Shown here piece by piece: positions 9,432 through 18,521 of a DNA stretch of 52,186 nucleotides. The notes below the pieces were generated by a model. It was not told the DNA's origin. It ran no database searches and saw only the letters and a list, made by a program, of their open reading frames with translations. This DNA is from JAJDFU01 sp964641965 (GTDB lineage Bacteria > Bacteroidota > Bacteroidia > Chitinophagales > Saprospiraceae): contig CAZXLD010000034.1 of NCBI GenBank assembly GCA_964641965.1, positions 1 through 52,186 on the forward strand, in the 5' to 3' direction. A program made the translations under genes and the position numbers. Numbering within the stretch: the stretch's first letter is position 1; the number at the start of each line of letters is the position of its first letter.

Positions 9432-10745
9432 ATGAGGACGAGGACGATCAAAGAAGATAAGGTTAATGTGATTACATTGGGTTGCTCCAAGAATTTGGTG
9501 GATTCAGAGAACCTGATCACCCAATTGGAAGCTAACGATTATCAGGTAAGCCATGATAGCCCGGAGCCGGATGCCAATATTGTAATTATCAATACTTGTG
9601 GGTTTATCGACCTGGCCAAACAGGAAAGTGTAGATACGATCCTCCAGTTTGCAGAAGAGAAAAGGCAAGGCAGGCTCGAAAAACTATACGTGACCGGCTG
9701 CCTTTCCCAACGCTATAAAGATGATTTGGAAAAGGAGATCCCAGAGGTGGATGCTTATTTCGGTACGTTGGAACTTCCTGCTTTACTAGCCCGCCTGCAA
9801 GCTGATTACAAGCATGAGCTGATCGGCGAACGGGCTATTACTACCCCTCCTCATTATGCGTATCTGAAAATTTCAGAGGGATGTAATCGGACCTGCGCTT
9901 TTTGCGCTATACCCCTGATGCGAGGGAAGCATATTAGCCGTTCGGTGGAAGATCTAGTGCAAGAAGCCAGCAATTTGGCGCGTCGCGGTGTCAAGGAATT
10001 GATGTTGATTGCGCAAGAACTCACCTACTACGGGCTGGATCTATATAAAGAGCGAGCCCTTCCGCGCTTATTGCATGCCTTGGCAGATGTGGAGGGAATA
10101 GAATGGATTCGGCTTCACTATGCCTATCCGAGCAAATTTCCTGCCGAAATATTGGATGTGGTGGCAGAGCGGAAGGAAATCTGTAACTATCTGGACATGC
10201 CCCTGCAACATGTCAGCGATACGGTACTGAAAAGAATGCGACGGCAGATCTCTCAACAAGAAACCAAGGATCTTATTCAGTTGGCCCGGGACCTAGTACC
10301 CAACCTAAGCTTGCGAACCACATTATTAGTTGGTTTTCCGGGAGAAACAGAAGCAGAGTTTGAAGAGCTATGTTCGTTTGTCAAAGAGCAGCGGTTTGAT
10401 CGCTTGGGTGTTTTTCAATATAGCCATGAGGAAGGCACCCATGCCTTTGAGCTCCCTGATGATGTACCAGCCGAAGTGAAAGCCGAACGCGCCAATCGGC
10501 TAATGGAGATTCAGCAAGCTATTTCTCTGGAAAAGAATCAGGCATGGATCGGTAAAAAGGTTCGAGTTTTATTCGATCGTAAGGAAGGGAACCATTTCAT
10601 CGGCAGAACGGAAGGAGATAGTCCCGAAGTAGATAACGAGGTTTATGTACCTGCGGATCAGCAGTATGTTCGGGTGGGCGATTTTGCGGAAGTCATAATC
10701 ACCGACGCCCTCGAATACGATCTAATTGGTGAACTTGCCACTTAA
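9432..10745 (+). CDS. rimO: Ribosomal protein S12 methylthiotransferase RimO
   Basis: A radical-SAM enzyme that adds a methylthio group to the conserved Asp of ribosomal protein S12. Cys18, Cys56 and Cys90 (in LGCSKN, NTCGF, TGCLS) hold the auxiliary [4Fe-4S] cluster of the UPF0004 domain; Cys151, Cys155 and Cys158 in CNRTCAFC hold the radical-SAM cluster; a TRAM domain forms the last 65 or so residues. LGCSKNLVDSE and the length of 437 favour RimO over the tRNA enzyme MiaB. The start at ATG 9432 is set by an upstream stop and by the promoter at 9384. Its Fe-S clusters would depend on carriers such as those at 31.1 and 45.8-47.2 kb. Confidence 0.96.
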   Translation: MRTRTIKEDKVNVITLGCSKNLVDSENLITQLEANDYQVSHDSPEPDANIVIINTCGFIDLAKQESVDTILQFAEEKRQGRLEKLYVTGCLSQRYKDDLEKEIPEVDAYFGTLELPALLARLQADYKHELIGERAITTPPHYAYLKISEGCNRTCAFCAIPLMRGKHISRSVEDLVQEASNLARRGVKELMLIAQELTYYGLDLYKERALPRLLHALADVEGIEWIRLHYAYPSKFPAEILDVVAERKEICNYLDMPLQHVSDTVLKRMRRQISQQETKDLIQLARDLVPNLSLRTTLLVGFPGETEAEFEELCSFVKEQRFDRLGVFQYSHEEGTHAFELPDDVPAEVKAERANRLMEIQQAISLEKNQAWIGKKVRVLFDRKEGNHFIGRTEGDSPEVDNEVYVPADQQYVRVGDFAEVIITDALEYDLIGELAT

Positions 10746-10829
10746 TAAACAAGAGTAGATGAAATTCGACCGGCGCTGGAAGAATCAGGATATCCTGAAC
10801 AATAGGCTCCTGAATTTGCTTTCACCAGT

Positions 10830-11288
10830 ATGAATCAAGAATTATCCAGCTTTTGGGACAGAACGCGGGACCCAATCGTTCAGGCAGGCATAACACTTAT
10901 TGCTATTCTACTGGTCATTTTGATTAGTGAGCTGATCGATTTAACAGGCTTAGTCCTGGTGGAAGAAGACTTTCCCTGGCTTACGGCAGCCTCTTTCCTA
11001 TTGTTTTTTGCGGTGTTCAGCAGCCTGGCATCCTTAATTGCTAAAAATCGAGTAAAGTACTGGGGCCGATCCATTTATAGCTTTATGGGATTGGCTCTGG
11101 GAGCAGGGCTATTGGCCTGGGGCTTTTCTCGCTTGCCCATTGGAGATGCCGGATCGTATCGGTGGATTTTTATCGTGGTCACGATATCCTATCTGGTGTT
11201 TATGAGTATCATGAACTTGATGCGCACCATAGTTGATTTTGCTCAAAAAGAGGAGTGGAACCAGCCCCGCCTTCGCAATCGGAAGTAA
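10830..11288 (+). CDS. Four-helix membrane protein of unknown function
   Basis: I do not recognise this family. The 152-residue protein has four hydrophobic spans (about residues 14-36, 46-68, 82-102 and 108-130) and a short charged C-terminus, with no signal peptide and no catalytic motif. It starts 84 bases after rimO on the same strand and might be read through from the rimO promoter; no separate promoter is obvious. Confidence 0.65.
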   Translation: MNQELSSFWDRTRDPIVQAGITLIAILLVILISELIDLTGLVLVEEDFPWLTAASFLLFFAVFSSLASLIAKNRVKYWGRSIYSFMGLALGAGLLAWGFSRLPIGDAGSYRWIFIVVTISYLVFMSIMNLMRTIVDFAQKEEWNQPRLRNRK

Positions 11289-11377
11289 TTTCACGCTGTT
11301 TAACAAAACCAAAACAAAAGTCCTAAATCTTCAACACGGATCTGTTGTTTTCGATAAAAGCATAAACGATAATAACG

Positions 11378-11911
11378 ATGCGAAACCTATTCCTTCTCTT
11401 ATTTGCGGTAGTAGCCATTTCTTGTACCGGGCAAACCAGCAATTCATCTAATCAGGAAAAAGAAAATGCGACTGGCCAGGGGCCTTACATTGGCCTGGAT
11501 GGAGAAAAACTAAATCCGGTCAATCTAACCAATGAAGAGTGGATGGCTCGATTATCTCCTGAAGCTTATAGGATTTTGCGTCAGGCAGGTACAGAACGAT
11601 CTTTTACCGGAAAGTACTGGGATAATAAACAAGAAGGTACTTATGTGTGTGGAGGATGCAGCCTACCCTTATTTGCCTCGACTACCAAATTTAAATCCGG
11701 AACCGGGTGGCCCAGCTTTTATGAGCCTATTCGGGAAGAGCACGTTCGGCTTGATGTGGACTACAAGATTGGTTACGCACGCACTGAAGTATTGTGTGGC
11801 CGTTGTGGAGGGCATCAAGGGCATGTGTTTAATGATGGCCCGGCTCCGACAGGTCTTCGGTACTGTATTAATTCTGCATCCCTGGATTTTGTACCTAAGG
11901 AAGAAAATTAG
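11378..11911 (+). CDS. msrB: Peptide-methionine (R)-S-oxide reductase MsrB, lipoprotein form
   Basis: MsrB reduces the R epimer of methionine sulfoxide in proteins. Residues 1-16 are a lipoprotein signal with lipobox AISC, so Cys16 is probably lipidated and the enzyme faces the periplasm. The two zinc CxxC motifs are present (CGGC and CGRC), followed by GGHQGHVFNDGP and the catalytic Cys163 in RYCINS. The 177-residue length fits a single MsrB domain plus export signal; there is no MsrA partner fused or adjacent. An exported MsrB implies repair of envelope proteins after oxidation. Confidence 0.95.
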   Translation: MRNLFLLLFAVVAISCTGQTSNSSNQEKENATGQGPYIGLDGEKLNPVNLTNEEWMARLSPEAYRILRQAGTERSFTGKYWDNKQEGTYVCGGCSLPLFASTTKFKSGTGWPSFYEPIREEHVRLDVDYKIGYARTEVLCGRCGGHQGHVFNDGPAPTGLRYCINSASLDFVPKEEN

Positions 11912-11936
11912 GGAGCGGTAGAACAGATGAACAGAA

Positions 11937-11995
11937 GAATGTAGAATAGTGGGAAATTTCATCACTCGTCATTCTACATTCATCCGTTCCTCATT
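11937..11995. repeat. Inverted repeat with heptad-like wording between convergent genes
   Basis: GAATGTAGAAT (11937-11947) and ATTCTACATTC (11971-11981) are a perfect 11-bp inverted repeat with a 23-base loop. The flanking words CACTCGTCATTC and CCTCATTC resemble the CATTCGY heptads of the large arrays at 22.2 and 32.5 kb. Lying between the ends of msrB and the convergent gene at 11996, it could also act as a terminator, but no T-run follows. Confidence 0.4.
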
Positions 11996-12703
11996 CTACT
12001 GGGCGTTTTCCTTTTGCAAGCGTTCTTTTCGAGCAATCTTTTGGTCATTGTTACTTTCATACAAGGCATATTGCTCGTACTTCGTCAGGTCTTTTTCGGC
12101 CCAAATATCCTTGCCGATGTTGCACAGGGTGACGAGTTGATCGTATACCTTATTACCAAGCTCAATCCGGTTTTCAACGGCGATATCCCGATCTGAAATG
12201 CGATCCTGCTGGATATTCAATGCCATCTCAAAGTCTTGACTCGCTTTGGTAATGCGTTGAAGGACATTGTCATTCATACCAACCTCTCCAAGGAAATCCA
12301 TTTGGGCCCGGGCAACGCGAACGACCCGGCGGGCGCAGAATAACAATTGTGCGTCTGTCATATCACCCATCTTGGCCGTTCCAAATTTTCGATATCGACC
12401 GCTTTTATTTGGAAATTTGAGTGCCACTCTAGTCATTAGGCTTCGGATAGCGGTCTTTAGTTTTTCAGCCCCGGCATACTTCTTTTCCGTACAAATCATC
12501 TGATCTCCCAATAACTCGTCATCGTCTGGAAGGGCACGAAACTTTTCACACAAATTGTAGAAGGACTTCAGCTTTCCAGCATCATAGCTGTATTGGCCGA
12601 AGAAGGGGAGGTCGCGTTTGGCGTAATTAATCCGTTCAATGGATTGCAAGTAGAGATCGGCATCCGGGAAGTTGTACTTCCGATGGAGAGCCTGCTTTTT
12701 CAT
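11996..12703 (-). CDS. Hypothetical helical cytoplasmic protein
   Basis: I do not recognise this family. The 235-residue product is highly charged, predicted to be almost all helical, with no signal peptide or membrane span, and ends in a basic/acidic tail (KIARKERLQKENAQ). The repeated pattern of Arg-rich helices (RRVVRVARAQMDF, RALPDDDELLGD) suggests a four-helix-bundle-like fold but no known motif. It stands alone, convergent with msrB. Confidence 0.6.
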   Translation of the reverse strand: MKKQALHRKYNFPDADLYLQSIERINYAKRDLPFFGQYSYDAGKLKSFYNLCEKFRALPDDDELLGDQMICTEKKYAGAEKLKTAIRSLMTRVALKFPNKSGRYRKFGTAKMGDMTDAQLLFCARRVVRVARAQMDFLGEVGMNDNVLQRITKASQDFEMALNIQQDRISDRDIAVENRIELGNKVYDQLVTLCNIGKDIWAEKDLTKYEQYALYESNNDQKIARKERLQKENAQ

Positions 12704-12894
12704 AGTGTATAGTGTTTCTTATCAGCAAGATAGAAAGAATTTAAACTTGAAGCAATTTGTTTTAATATTGAGGCAAAACCGTCCTCAGCTAACATTTTCT
12801 GTTTGGGGATATGCGCTGGTCTACCTCTGATGCCGGTCGGTCTGAAAATTGTAATAGAACTGCATTCTATGCTTTAGTATTGAAATAAAAAAAA

Positions 12895-13278
12895 ATGAAC
12901 CCACTACTAGATCAAGATTCCTGGCCAGGCGGCATATATCTGATCCTGACCTTGATTGGATTATGGAAAGTATTTGAAAAGGCGGGGAGACCCGGCTGGG
13001 AAGCATTAATTCCGTTTTACAATCTTTATGTGATCATCAAGATCGTGGGGAAACCCTGGTGGTGGATATTCCTGTTTTTCATTCCAGTAGTTAGTTTTGT
13101 TATGTTGGTTTGGGTAGCCAATCTGCTGGCAAAAAGTTTTGGGCAGAACGTGCTTTTCACCTTCGGTTTGGTTTTATTATCCCCTGTCTTTTTGCTCATT
13201 TTGGGTTTTGGTAATTTCAATTATCTGGGGCCGGCAGGTGCAGAAGAACGCGCCATGGATCCGGAGGAATTAGTCTAG
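12895..13278 (+). CDS. DUF5684-type small integral membrane protein
   Basis: A 127-residue protein with three or four membrane spans (about 12-28, 40-58, 58-82, 90-106) and the sequence KAGRPGWEALIPFYNLYVIIKIVGKPWWW, seen here in parts, that typifies the DUF5684 family; members with this motif are often neighbours of or fused to signal peptidase I-like proteins. No peptidase is next to it here. Function is unknown. The A-rich stretch directly before ATG 12895 is typical of Bacteroidota translation starts. Confidence 0.75.
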   Translation: MNPLLDQDSWPGGIYLILTLIGLWKVFEKAGRPGWEALIPFYNLYVIIKIVGKPWWWIFLFFIPVVSFVMLVWVANLLAKSFGQNVLFTFGLVLLSPVFLLILGFGNFNYLGPAGAEERAMDPEELV

Positions 13279-13294
13279 GATGTCGCTTGTCCTA

Positions 13295-13324
13295 TAATAC
13301 CATTTTCAACTTAAAATGGTATTA
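13295..13324. repeat. Perfect 12-bp palindrome with CAACTT loop
   Basis: TAATACCATTTT, a six-base loop CAACTT, then the exact reverse complement AAAATGGTATTA. The loop and right arm (22 bases with the last bases of the left arm) recur exactly at 51244-51265 beside the IS5-family element. The palindrome lies 16 bases after the end of the DUF5684 gene, where it could terminate transcription, but its duplication points to a dispersed element. Confidence 0.8.
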
Positions 13325-13471
13325 CTTCAAGCCAAGGGGTGTAAGCAGATCCCTGGAATTGAACTGTTTGAGCCTGCTGCCATTCCCATGACAGCATTGG
13401 AGGGCTTTTTGGTGGAGGCTTTGCTTCATGACCAGATGCTTCAAGAGTTGAAATCCAGGAAAAAGGGCTAA
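13316..13471 (+). CDS. Short open frame of 51 codons, possible gene remnant
   Basis: From an ATG inside the right arm of the palindrome an open frame encodes 51 residues with protein-like composition (segments such as IELFEPAAIPMTALEG and FLVEALLHDQMLQELK). It reads like the C-terminal end of a helical protein rather than random sequence, and it tail-overlaps the PhzF gene by 4 bases. It could be a real small protein or the 3' remnant of a gene cut by the palindromic element. I cannot name a family. Confidence 0.25.
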   Translation: MVLLQAKGCKQIPGIELFEPAAIPMTALEGFLVEALLHDQMLQELKSRKKG

Positions 13472-14256
13472 GCTGGGAGAAATAATTCCCCTGTCAAATA
13501 GGTCACGGCTTTTCCTCCGAGAATCACCCGATCTTGCTCCAGTTGACAGTGTACCTTGCCTCCCCGGGAGGATATCTGGTGTGCAGTCAGCTCGCTTTTG
13601 CCGAGACGCTCGGACCAATACGGAGCCATGGTTGTATGGGCTGATCCCGTAACGGGATCTTCGTCAATCCCGGCATTTGGGAAAAAGCAACGGGAAACAA
13701 AATCCACTTGTTCGCCTGGAGCACTCACCAATAGTCCTCGGTTGGTTAGTTTGGCGACAGCCTCGAAATTGGGCTTTACATGACGCACCACTTCTTCACT
13801 TTCCACAATAGCCAACAAATCTTCCCTGCCGCTGTACAATTCCTTAATTTTTGCCCCTAGTGCGTCCTCCAGAGAGGAAGGTATGATTTCCTCGTGGAGC
13901 TGATCGGCAGGTGCGTCCATTTCGTATCCATTCTCCGATTGCCGGACACTTACCAAACCAACGCGCGTTTGATATTCGATCTGGTCTTTCTCGTAATCCA
14001 AATGTTGGAACAAGACATGGCTAGTCGCCATTGTGGCATGACCACAAAAGTCTACCTCTATTGTGGGGGTAAACCATCTCAAATGAAACCCGTCCCCGTT
14101 AGGGATAAAAAAGGCAGTTTCTGAAAGGTTGTTTTCTTCAGCGATGGCCTGCATGGTGGAATCGGGCAACCAGGTTCCCAAAGGAACTACCGCAGCGGGG
14201 TTGCCTTTAAAGAGCTGATCGGTAAAAGTGTCTACTTGAAATAGGGCTAGTGTCAT
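13468..14256 (-). CDS. PhzF-family isomerase/epimerase-like protein
   Basis: PhzF proteins have the diaminopimelate-epimerase fold; PhzF itself isomerises trans-2,3-dihydro-3-hydroxyanthranilate in phenazine synthesis, but most family members have unknown substrates. This 262-residue protein has VDTFTDQLFKGNPAAV at the N-terminus, the catalytic Glu46 in NNLSETAFF, the FTPTIEVDFCGHATMA segment and the second-lobe motif DEDPVTGSAHTT. No other phenazine genes are nearby, so a phenazine role is unlikely. It starts 33 bases downstream of the AsmA-like gene on the same strand and may be co-transcribed. Confidence 0.92.
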   Translation of the reverse strand: MTLALFQVDTFTDQLFKGNPAAVVPLGTWLPDSTMQAIAEENNLSETAFFIPNGDGFHLRWFTPTIEVDFCGHATMATSHVLFQHLDYEKDQIEYQTRVGLVSVRQSENGYEMDAPADQLHEEIIPSSLEDALGAKIKELYSGREDLLAIVESEEVVRHVKPNFEAVAKLTNRGLLVSAPGEQVDFVSRCFFPNAGIDEDPVTGSAHTTMAPYWSERLGKSELTAHQISSRGGKVHCQLEQDRVILGGKAVTYLTGELFLPA

Positions 14257-14289
14257 TAGGTGCGATTTGGGTTAGGTGAATGTTATTGG

Positions 14290-17200
14290 CTATCCTTTTT
14301 TCTTCTTTTTTCGAGCGTCCTTCTTCTCTGCTTTGTCAATGGCCTTGAAGGTTTTGCCTTTTCCAAGTTTGATTGTATAATCGTCCAAGGTCCCTACGAT
14401 GCGGACGTTTATTTTAATGCCTCCGTCTTTCATTTTGACGATTTCATCAGGCTCCGCATCCTCCTTTCGCTTTTTCCCGGTGAGAAAGTTCCAACCCACG
14501 CTCGAAACCATTCCAAATGGGATTTGCACAAGGTATTCTATTTCGCTGTCAAAGTGCTGAAAGCCGGTTATCCGGACTGCACCAAGGGTCGTGTTGATAT
14601 CCATTTTTGGTATGAAGATGTAGCCATCCTCCAACTCTAATGTATTTTGGAGGTCGTCAAACCGGACATTGGCCAAATCCTTAGTGCCCATGATGTCGGA
14701 AAGCATTTCCAGCGGAGGAAACTCAATCAAGGCCCCTTCCTTAAAGGACAGATCTACGGTACCGTCCGCACCGGAAACGTCCAGCGCCATATTGGGTAAT
14801 AAGCGGGCCGCTATATCTATATCCGTATTGAATACACCGTGGAAATGGTTGCCTGGAATATACTCTTGGTCTCCATACTGGATCGGATTTTGGAGCTTTT
14901 CCAGGTCTGCATCTTCAACTGTGGCTTTAAGCTGTATAGTCGCTGAATCGGGGTTCGGAAAAGCAAGTTGCCCGGATAGTATGGCCTGACCTCCTGCTAG
15001 ATCAGTTCGAAGTTGATCCAGTTTCACCACCTTATCGGTTGAAGTTAACAAGGTGCCACGGATTCCTAATAGTCGGTTCTGCTTGTAAAAAACAGTGTCG
15101 ATCCGCAAGTCGAGCGTGCCATTTGGAATAGACAATTCAAAAGGGTTAAATGCATCCAATTCCGCAGCGTCAACCGGCCGCTCCACTTCGTTGGCAACCA
15201 TCTTTTCCTGATTTTCTTCCGAAGTAGCCTGTTCAGAAAGATTGAGCAGGATCAACTCATTGAGGTCCAATCGGTTGCTTACTATGGAAACCTCTGCCTC
15301 GGGGGGGCCGCCCCCTTTTCCATTCAGCGCCGCGAGATTTGCGGTGCGGCCCTCTATGGCAAAATCACTGCTCCCGATTTGCCCTGTAAAAGTGTTGAGT
15401 CGGATTTCCCCCTTCTGGGCATAGAGGTCTACCTTGAAATTCCGGAACGGCATGGGAAACAAAGTCAAGTCCCACTTCAAACTATCAATATAAAACTGAA
15501 CTTGCAGATCCGGATTTCTGACGGCATTGATCCGGCCGGTGAGGATCAGATTTTGTAGTTCTTCTTTTTCAAAATGATCGGCGAAGTAAAAGCTGTCGCG
15601 AAATGTAAACAGATCGCTGGCGCGCATGCGGGGGGCTTGAATATTGTATTCCAGGTTTAATGACTTCAACGGCTTATCCTGTTTGAGGAAAGGCGGGATA
15701 TCCCGGAAGGCCAGGTCGGCATTCAGTTTGCTTTCTCCCAGTTGGCCGCGCCAATTTTGCAATAGGATATCCCTGTTTTCTATAAGGATTTGGCCTGTGA
15801 TACGCTTAATATCTGCAATGAAATTGGATTGGGTACTGAAGTTGGACAGCGTCAATCGGGTACCTGAAAAATTTTCCCGCATACGTGCTTGTTTGGGGAC
15901 GATCAATTGAACCCGGGTATCGAGATTGTACAATTCAGGAGCAAAATCTAATACCTGAGAAGCGTCCATAAAGTCTTGGGTGGAGATGCGATCGGCAGCA
16001 ACGAACAGTTCCCCACTCAAATCTCTTGGTGTTTCATTGGGCGGGACAAACATATTTAAAACCTCTCCCTGGACTCGAAATTGACTGCGGCCGACTTGCC
16101 CTTCCAGGGTGTTGATCGTGGCGTGCCGCTCCCGCTTAACCAGATCTATTTTAAAATTTTTAAAATCAACGGGAAAGGAAGAAAGCCGAAAGGACAAGGT
16201 ATTAACCTTAAACTCCAAATTAGGTATCTGATAAGCTTCGATGCTGTCCGGGCGAGACGCCTTTAGGGAGCCTGCCAATTCAAAGCGCCTTAACTCTTCA
16301 TCACGATAATTCTCCGGCAGGTAGAATTCGTTCATTAAGGTGAAAAAATCGGCTGCCCGAAGGGCTCTGGAATTGAAATCAAATTCAAGCGTAAGATCCT
16401 CCAGTTTGAATTCCCGTTTGTATAAATTCTTATCCGTATAAAGCCGGGTGTTAAATTGAATATCGCTTTCTCCTAATTCTCCCTGCCAGTTTTCCAATAG
16501 AATTTCATTTCGGTTTCCACTCACATTACCGGTTAGTTTCTGGATATGAGTGAAAAAATTGGATGAAGTTTCGAAATAGGCCAGCGTCAGGACTGAATTC
16601 GTAAGGGGCAGCTTCCCAGCCTGTCGGGCTTGGTAGGGGGCAGTGAGGGTGATCCGGGTTTGGAGGTCATAGAGCTCCGGACTGACTCCAGGGATGAGGG
16701 TAGAGTCAATGAAATCGTTCAAACGCAACTTTTGGGTTTTCAGGCTTAAGGTTCCTTTCAAGTTGTCAGGGTCCTTGAGCATGTAAGAAATAGCATTGTC
16801 CAGTCGTCCACTTAAAGCAAAGTCCGATTCCCCCCGGACTAGATTCAGCTCGTTGATCTGGAAAGTATTCGAATTGCCGGAGATGGTCACATTGATCAAA
16901 TCAGCCCGTAGGTCTTTAGAGGGAAGGACAAAAGCACCATTTACCCAGCTAATATTGGAGTAACCAAAATCCCGTTGATATTTATTGGTTTCGCGATTGA
17001 TTTGGGCCTTAATGTTGATATTGGTTTTTAGTCGCCCCTTCATACCTGTGATCAGGTCCTTGTTGAGCATGCGTTGGATGACCCGCATGTTATTATCGGC
17101 AGTCAGATTCAGGACCAGTTGAGGGCGAATCCGGTTTCGGAGATATCCTTTAAGCCGAATGAAACCATCCCTTAATTTCGCATCGAGTGTATCGATCTCG

Positions 17201-18303
17201 ATGATTAGATCTTCTAGATTTTGTTTATGACCTGTGGTGAAAAAGATCCGGGTACTCAGGTTTTGGAGAAGTTGTTCCTTCTGCTCTTTATCAAAAAGCT
17301 GGATGTTTATCGCCTGGAAATTGAATTCGATGTAAGGCAAGGTGTTGCCTAAGGTTTGGCCTTTGACTTTACCCATCAATTCGATTTGTCCATCCAGGGT
17401 AAATCGTTCCTCGGGGAGATCCAGCAATTGATTGGTGAGCAAGGAGAATAAGTTCAGGTCGACGTTTTGGGTAAAAAACTCCAGATCGGCGTATCCTTGT
17501 TTCTCCAGATCATAGGTGCCTTCTACTTGAATGCCGGCACCATTCAGACTCAATAAGCATTGTTCGATGCGGATCAATTTTTGTGTACGGTCCAAAAACA
17601 GATCCGATTCCAAACCCAAGGATTGGTCTGCGAGAAGAATACCGGTAGAATCAGAAAGGGAGTTTAAATATAAGTCGATCCCCAGCTGATTATCTATCAT
17701 ACGCTTGGAGTAGACCATTTTATCCTCAAGTCGGGTTAATGTACTGCGCAGGCTGAGTCCGGATAATTGATTTTCAGCCAGCAGTTCAAAGTTTTGAATA
17801 ATCAACCGTTTTACCTGAATCCCTAAGGGTTCTTGGTCGGTCTTTTTCTTGGTTTTATCCTTATCGAGGGTGTCTGCCGGATTAGTTAAGGTGAGGGCAT
17901 TAGCCAGATTGGTTGTCGAATCGGGAAAGACGATTAGTCTGGCAAAGCCGCTATCCAGCTCAATAGCAGATAGACTCAATTCATTGGAAAGGAGTTTGAA
18001 TGGGTTGATCGCAACCAGCAGGCGATCGGCATTCAGCACTTCAGAATCGGGATTCCCGGGTTCTTCCCGCAGGCTGACATCAGTTAGCTGCAGGGTAACA
18101 TTGGGCAGAAAACGCAACAATCGCAGTTCGACTTCATCCAGTACGATTTCGCCCTGGAAATTTTGGTTGGCCACTTTTAGCAGTCGGTTTGCCAGGGCAT
18201 CCACGTTCCACTGGAGCAGTACTACGGCAAGCAGAAGCACGCCAAGCAAGCCTCCGAAAAGAAGCCCGAATCCGATTGCAATCCGTTTTTTCAGGGTTTT
18301 CAT
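14290..18303 (-). CDS. AsmA-like giant envelope protein
   Basis: A 1337-residue protein with a single N-terminal membrane segment (about residues 9-31) and an otherwise beta-rich periplasmic body made of repeated blocks of the AsmA type (recurrent LQNWRGQLGES and NTFTGQIGSSDF-like segments; roughly three or four repeats). AsmA/TamB/YhdP-like proteins form long hydrophobic grooves that carry phospholipids between membranes. The C-terminus (LIEFPPLEMLSDIMG, GAVRITGFQHFD) is the AsmA C-terminal region and ends with a Lys-rich tail KKKKKG. With the MCE and LptD genes it makes three lipid-traffic systems in this window. It is followed after 33 bases by the PhzF gene. Confidence 0.88.
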   Translation of the reverse strand: MKTLKKRIAIGFGLLFGGLLGVLLLAVVLLQWNVDALANRLLKVANQNFQGEIVLDEVELRLLRFLPNVTLQLTDVSLREEPGNPDSEVLNADRLLVAINPFKLLSNELSLSAIELDSGFARLIVFPDSTTNLANALTLTNPADTLDKDKTKKKTDQEPLGIQVKRLIIQNFELLAENQLSGLSLRSTLTRLEDKMVYSKRMIDNQLGIDLYLNSLSDSTGILLADQSLGLESDLFLDRTQKLIRIEQCLLSLNGAGIQVEGTYDLEKQGYADLEFFTQNVDLNLFSLLTNQLLDLPEERFTLDGQIELMGKVKGQTLGNTLPYIEFNFQAINIQLFDKEQKEQLLQNLSTRIFFTTGHKQNLEDLIIEIDTLDAKLRDGFIRLKGYLRNRIRPQLVLNLTADNNMRVIQRMLNKDLITGMKGRLKTNINIKAQINRETNKYQRDFGYSNISWVNGAFVLPSKDLRADLINVTISGNSNTFQINELNLVRGESDFALSGRLDNAISYMLKDPDNLKGTLSLKTQKLRLNDFIDSTLIPGVSPELYDLQTRITLTAPYQARQAGKLPLTNSVLTLAYFETSSNFFTHIQKLTGNVSGNRNEILLENWQGELGESDIQFNTRLYTDKNLYKREFKLEDLTLEFDFNSRALRAADFFTLMNEFYLPENYRDEELRRFELAGSLKASRPDSIEAYQIPNLEFKVNTLSFRLSSFPVDFKNFKIDLVKRERHATINTLEGQVGRSQFRVQGEVLNMFVPPNETPRDLSGELFVAADRISTQDFMDASQVLDFAPELYNLDTRVQLIVPKQARMRENFSGTRLTLSNFSTQSNFIADIKRITGQILIENRDILLQNWRGQLGESKLNADLAFRDIPPFLKQDKPLKSLNLEYNIQAPRMRASDLFTFRDSFYFADHFEKEELQNLILTGRINAVRNPDLQVQFYIDSLKWDLTLFPMPFRNFKVDLYAQKGEIRLNTFTGQIGSSDFAIEGRTANLAALNGKGGGPPEAEVSIVSNRLDLNELILLNLSEQATSEENQEKMVANEVERPVDAAELDAFNPFELSIPNGTLDLRIDTVFYKQNRLLGIRGTLLTSTDKVVKLDQLRTDLAGGQAILSGQLAFPNPDSATIQLKATVEDADLEKLQNPIQYGDQEYIPGNHFHGVFNTDIDIAARLLPNMALDVSGADGTVDLSFKEGALIEFPPLEMLSDIMGTKDLANVRFDDLQNTLELEDGYIFIPKMDINTTLGAVRITGFQHFDSEIEYLVQIPFGMVSSVGWNFLTGKKRKEDAEPDEIVKMKDGGIKINVRIVGTLDDYTIKLGKGKTFKAIDKAEKKDARKKKKKG

Positions 18304-18521
18304 GGTGGTTTTTGAGTGCGATGGAAGGATAACTCGAACGACCCTTAATTTACTCTATGGAAAGTAAAGAAGCACCTTTTAATACATTCAAAATCCTGAG
18401 ATACTTGTGGGTTTTCAGCTGGCCGGGGGGGAATTGGAGTGCCGCCCTCTCCACCGGCTTTGTTCATCGCAATTGGGCAAAGGTGGGTGGGGAACTAAAA
18501 TTTGACTATCTGTTATCGCTA
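18304..18521. other. Intergenic region upstream of the AsmA-like gene
   Basis: Upstream of the AsmA-like gene and downstream of the three-gene CotH-like operon, both on the minus strand. It probably holds the terminator of the one and the promoter of the other, but I find neither a strong hairpin with a T-run nor a full promoter match. Confidence 0.3.

Noticed and set aside
13468..14256. PhzF as evidence of phenazine synthesis
   Set aside because: No other phz genes are nearby and the family is mostly of unknown substrate.
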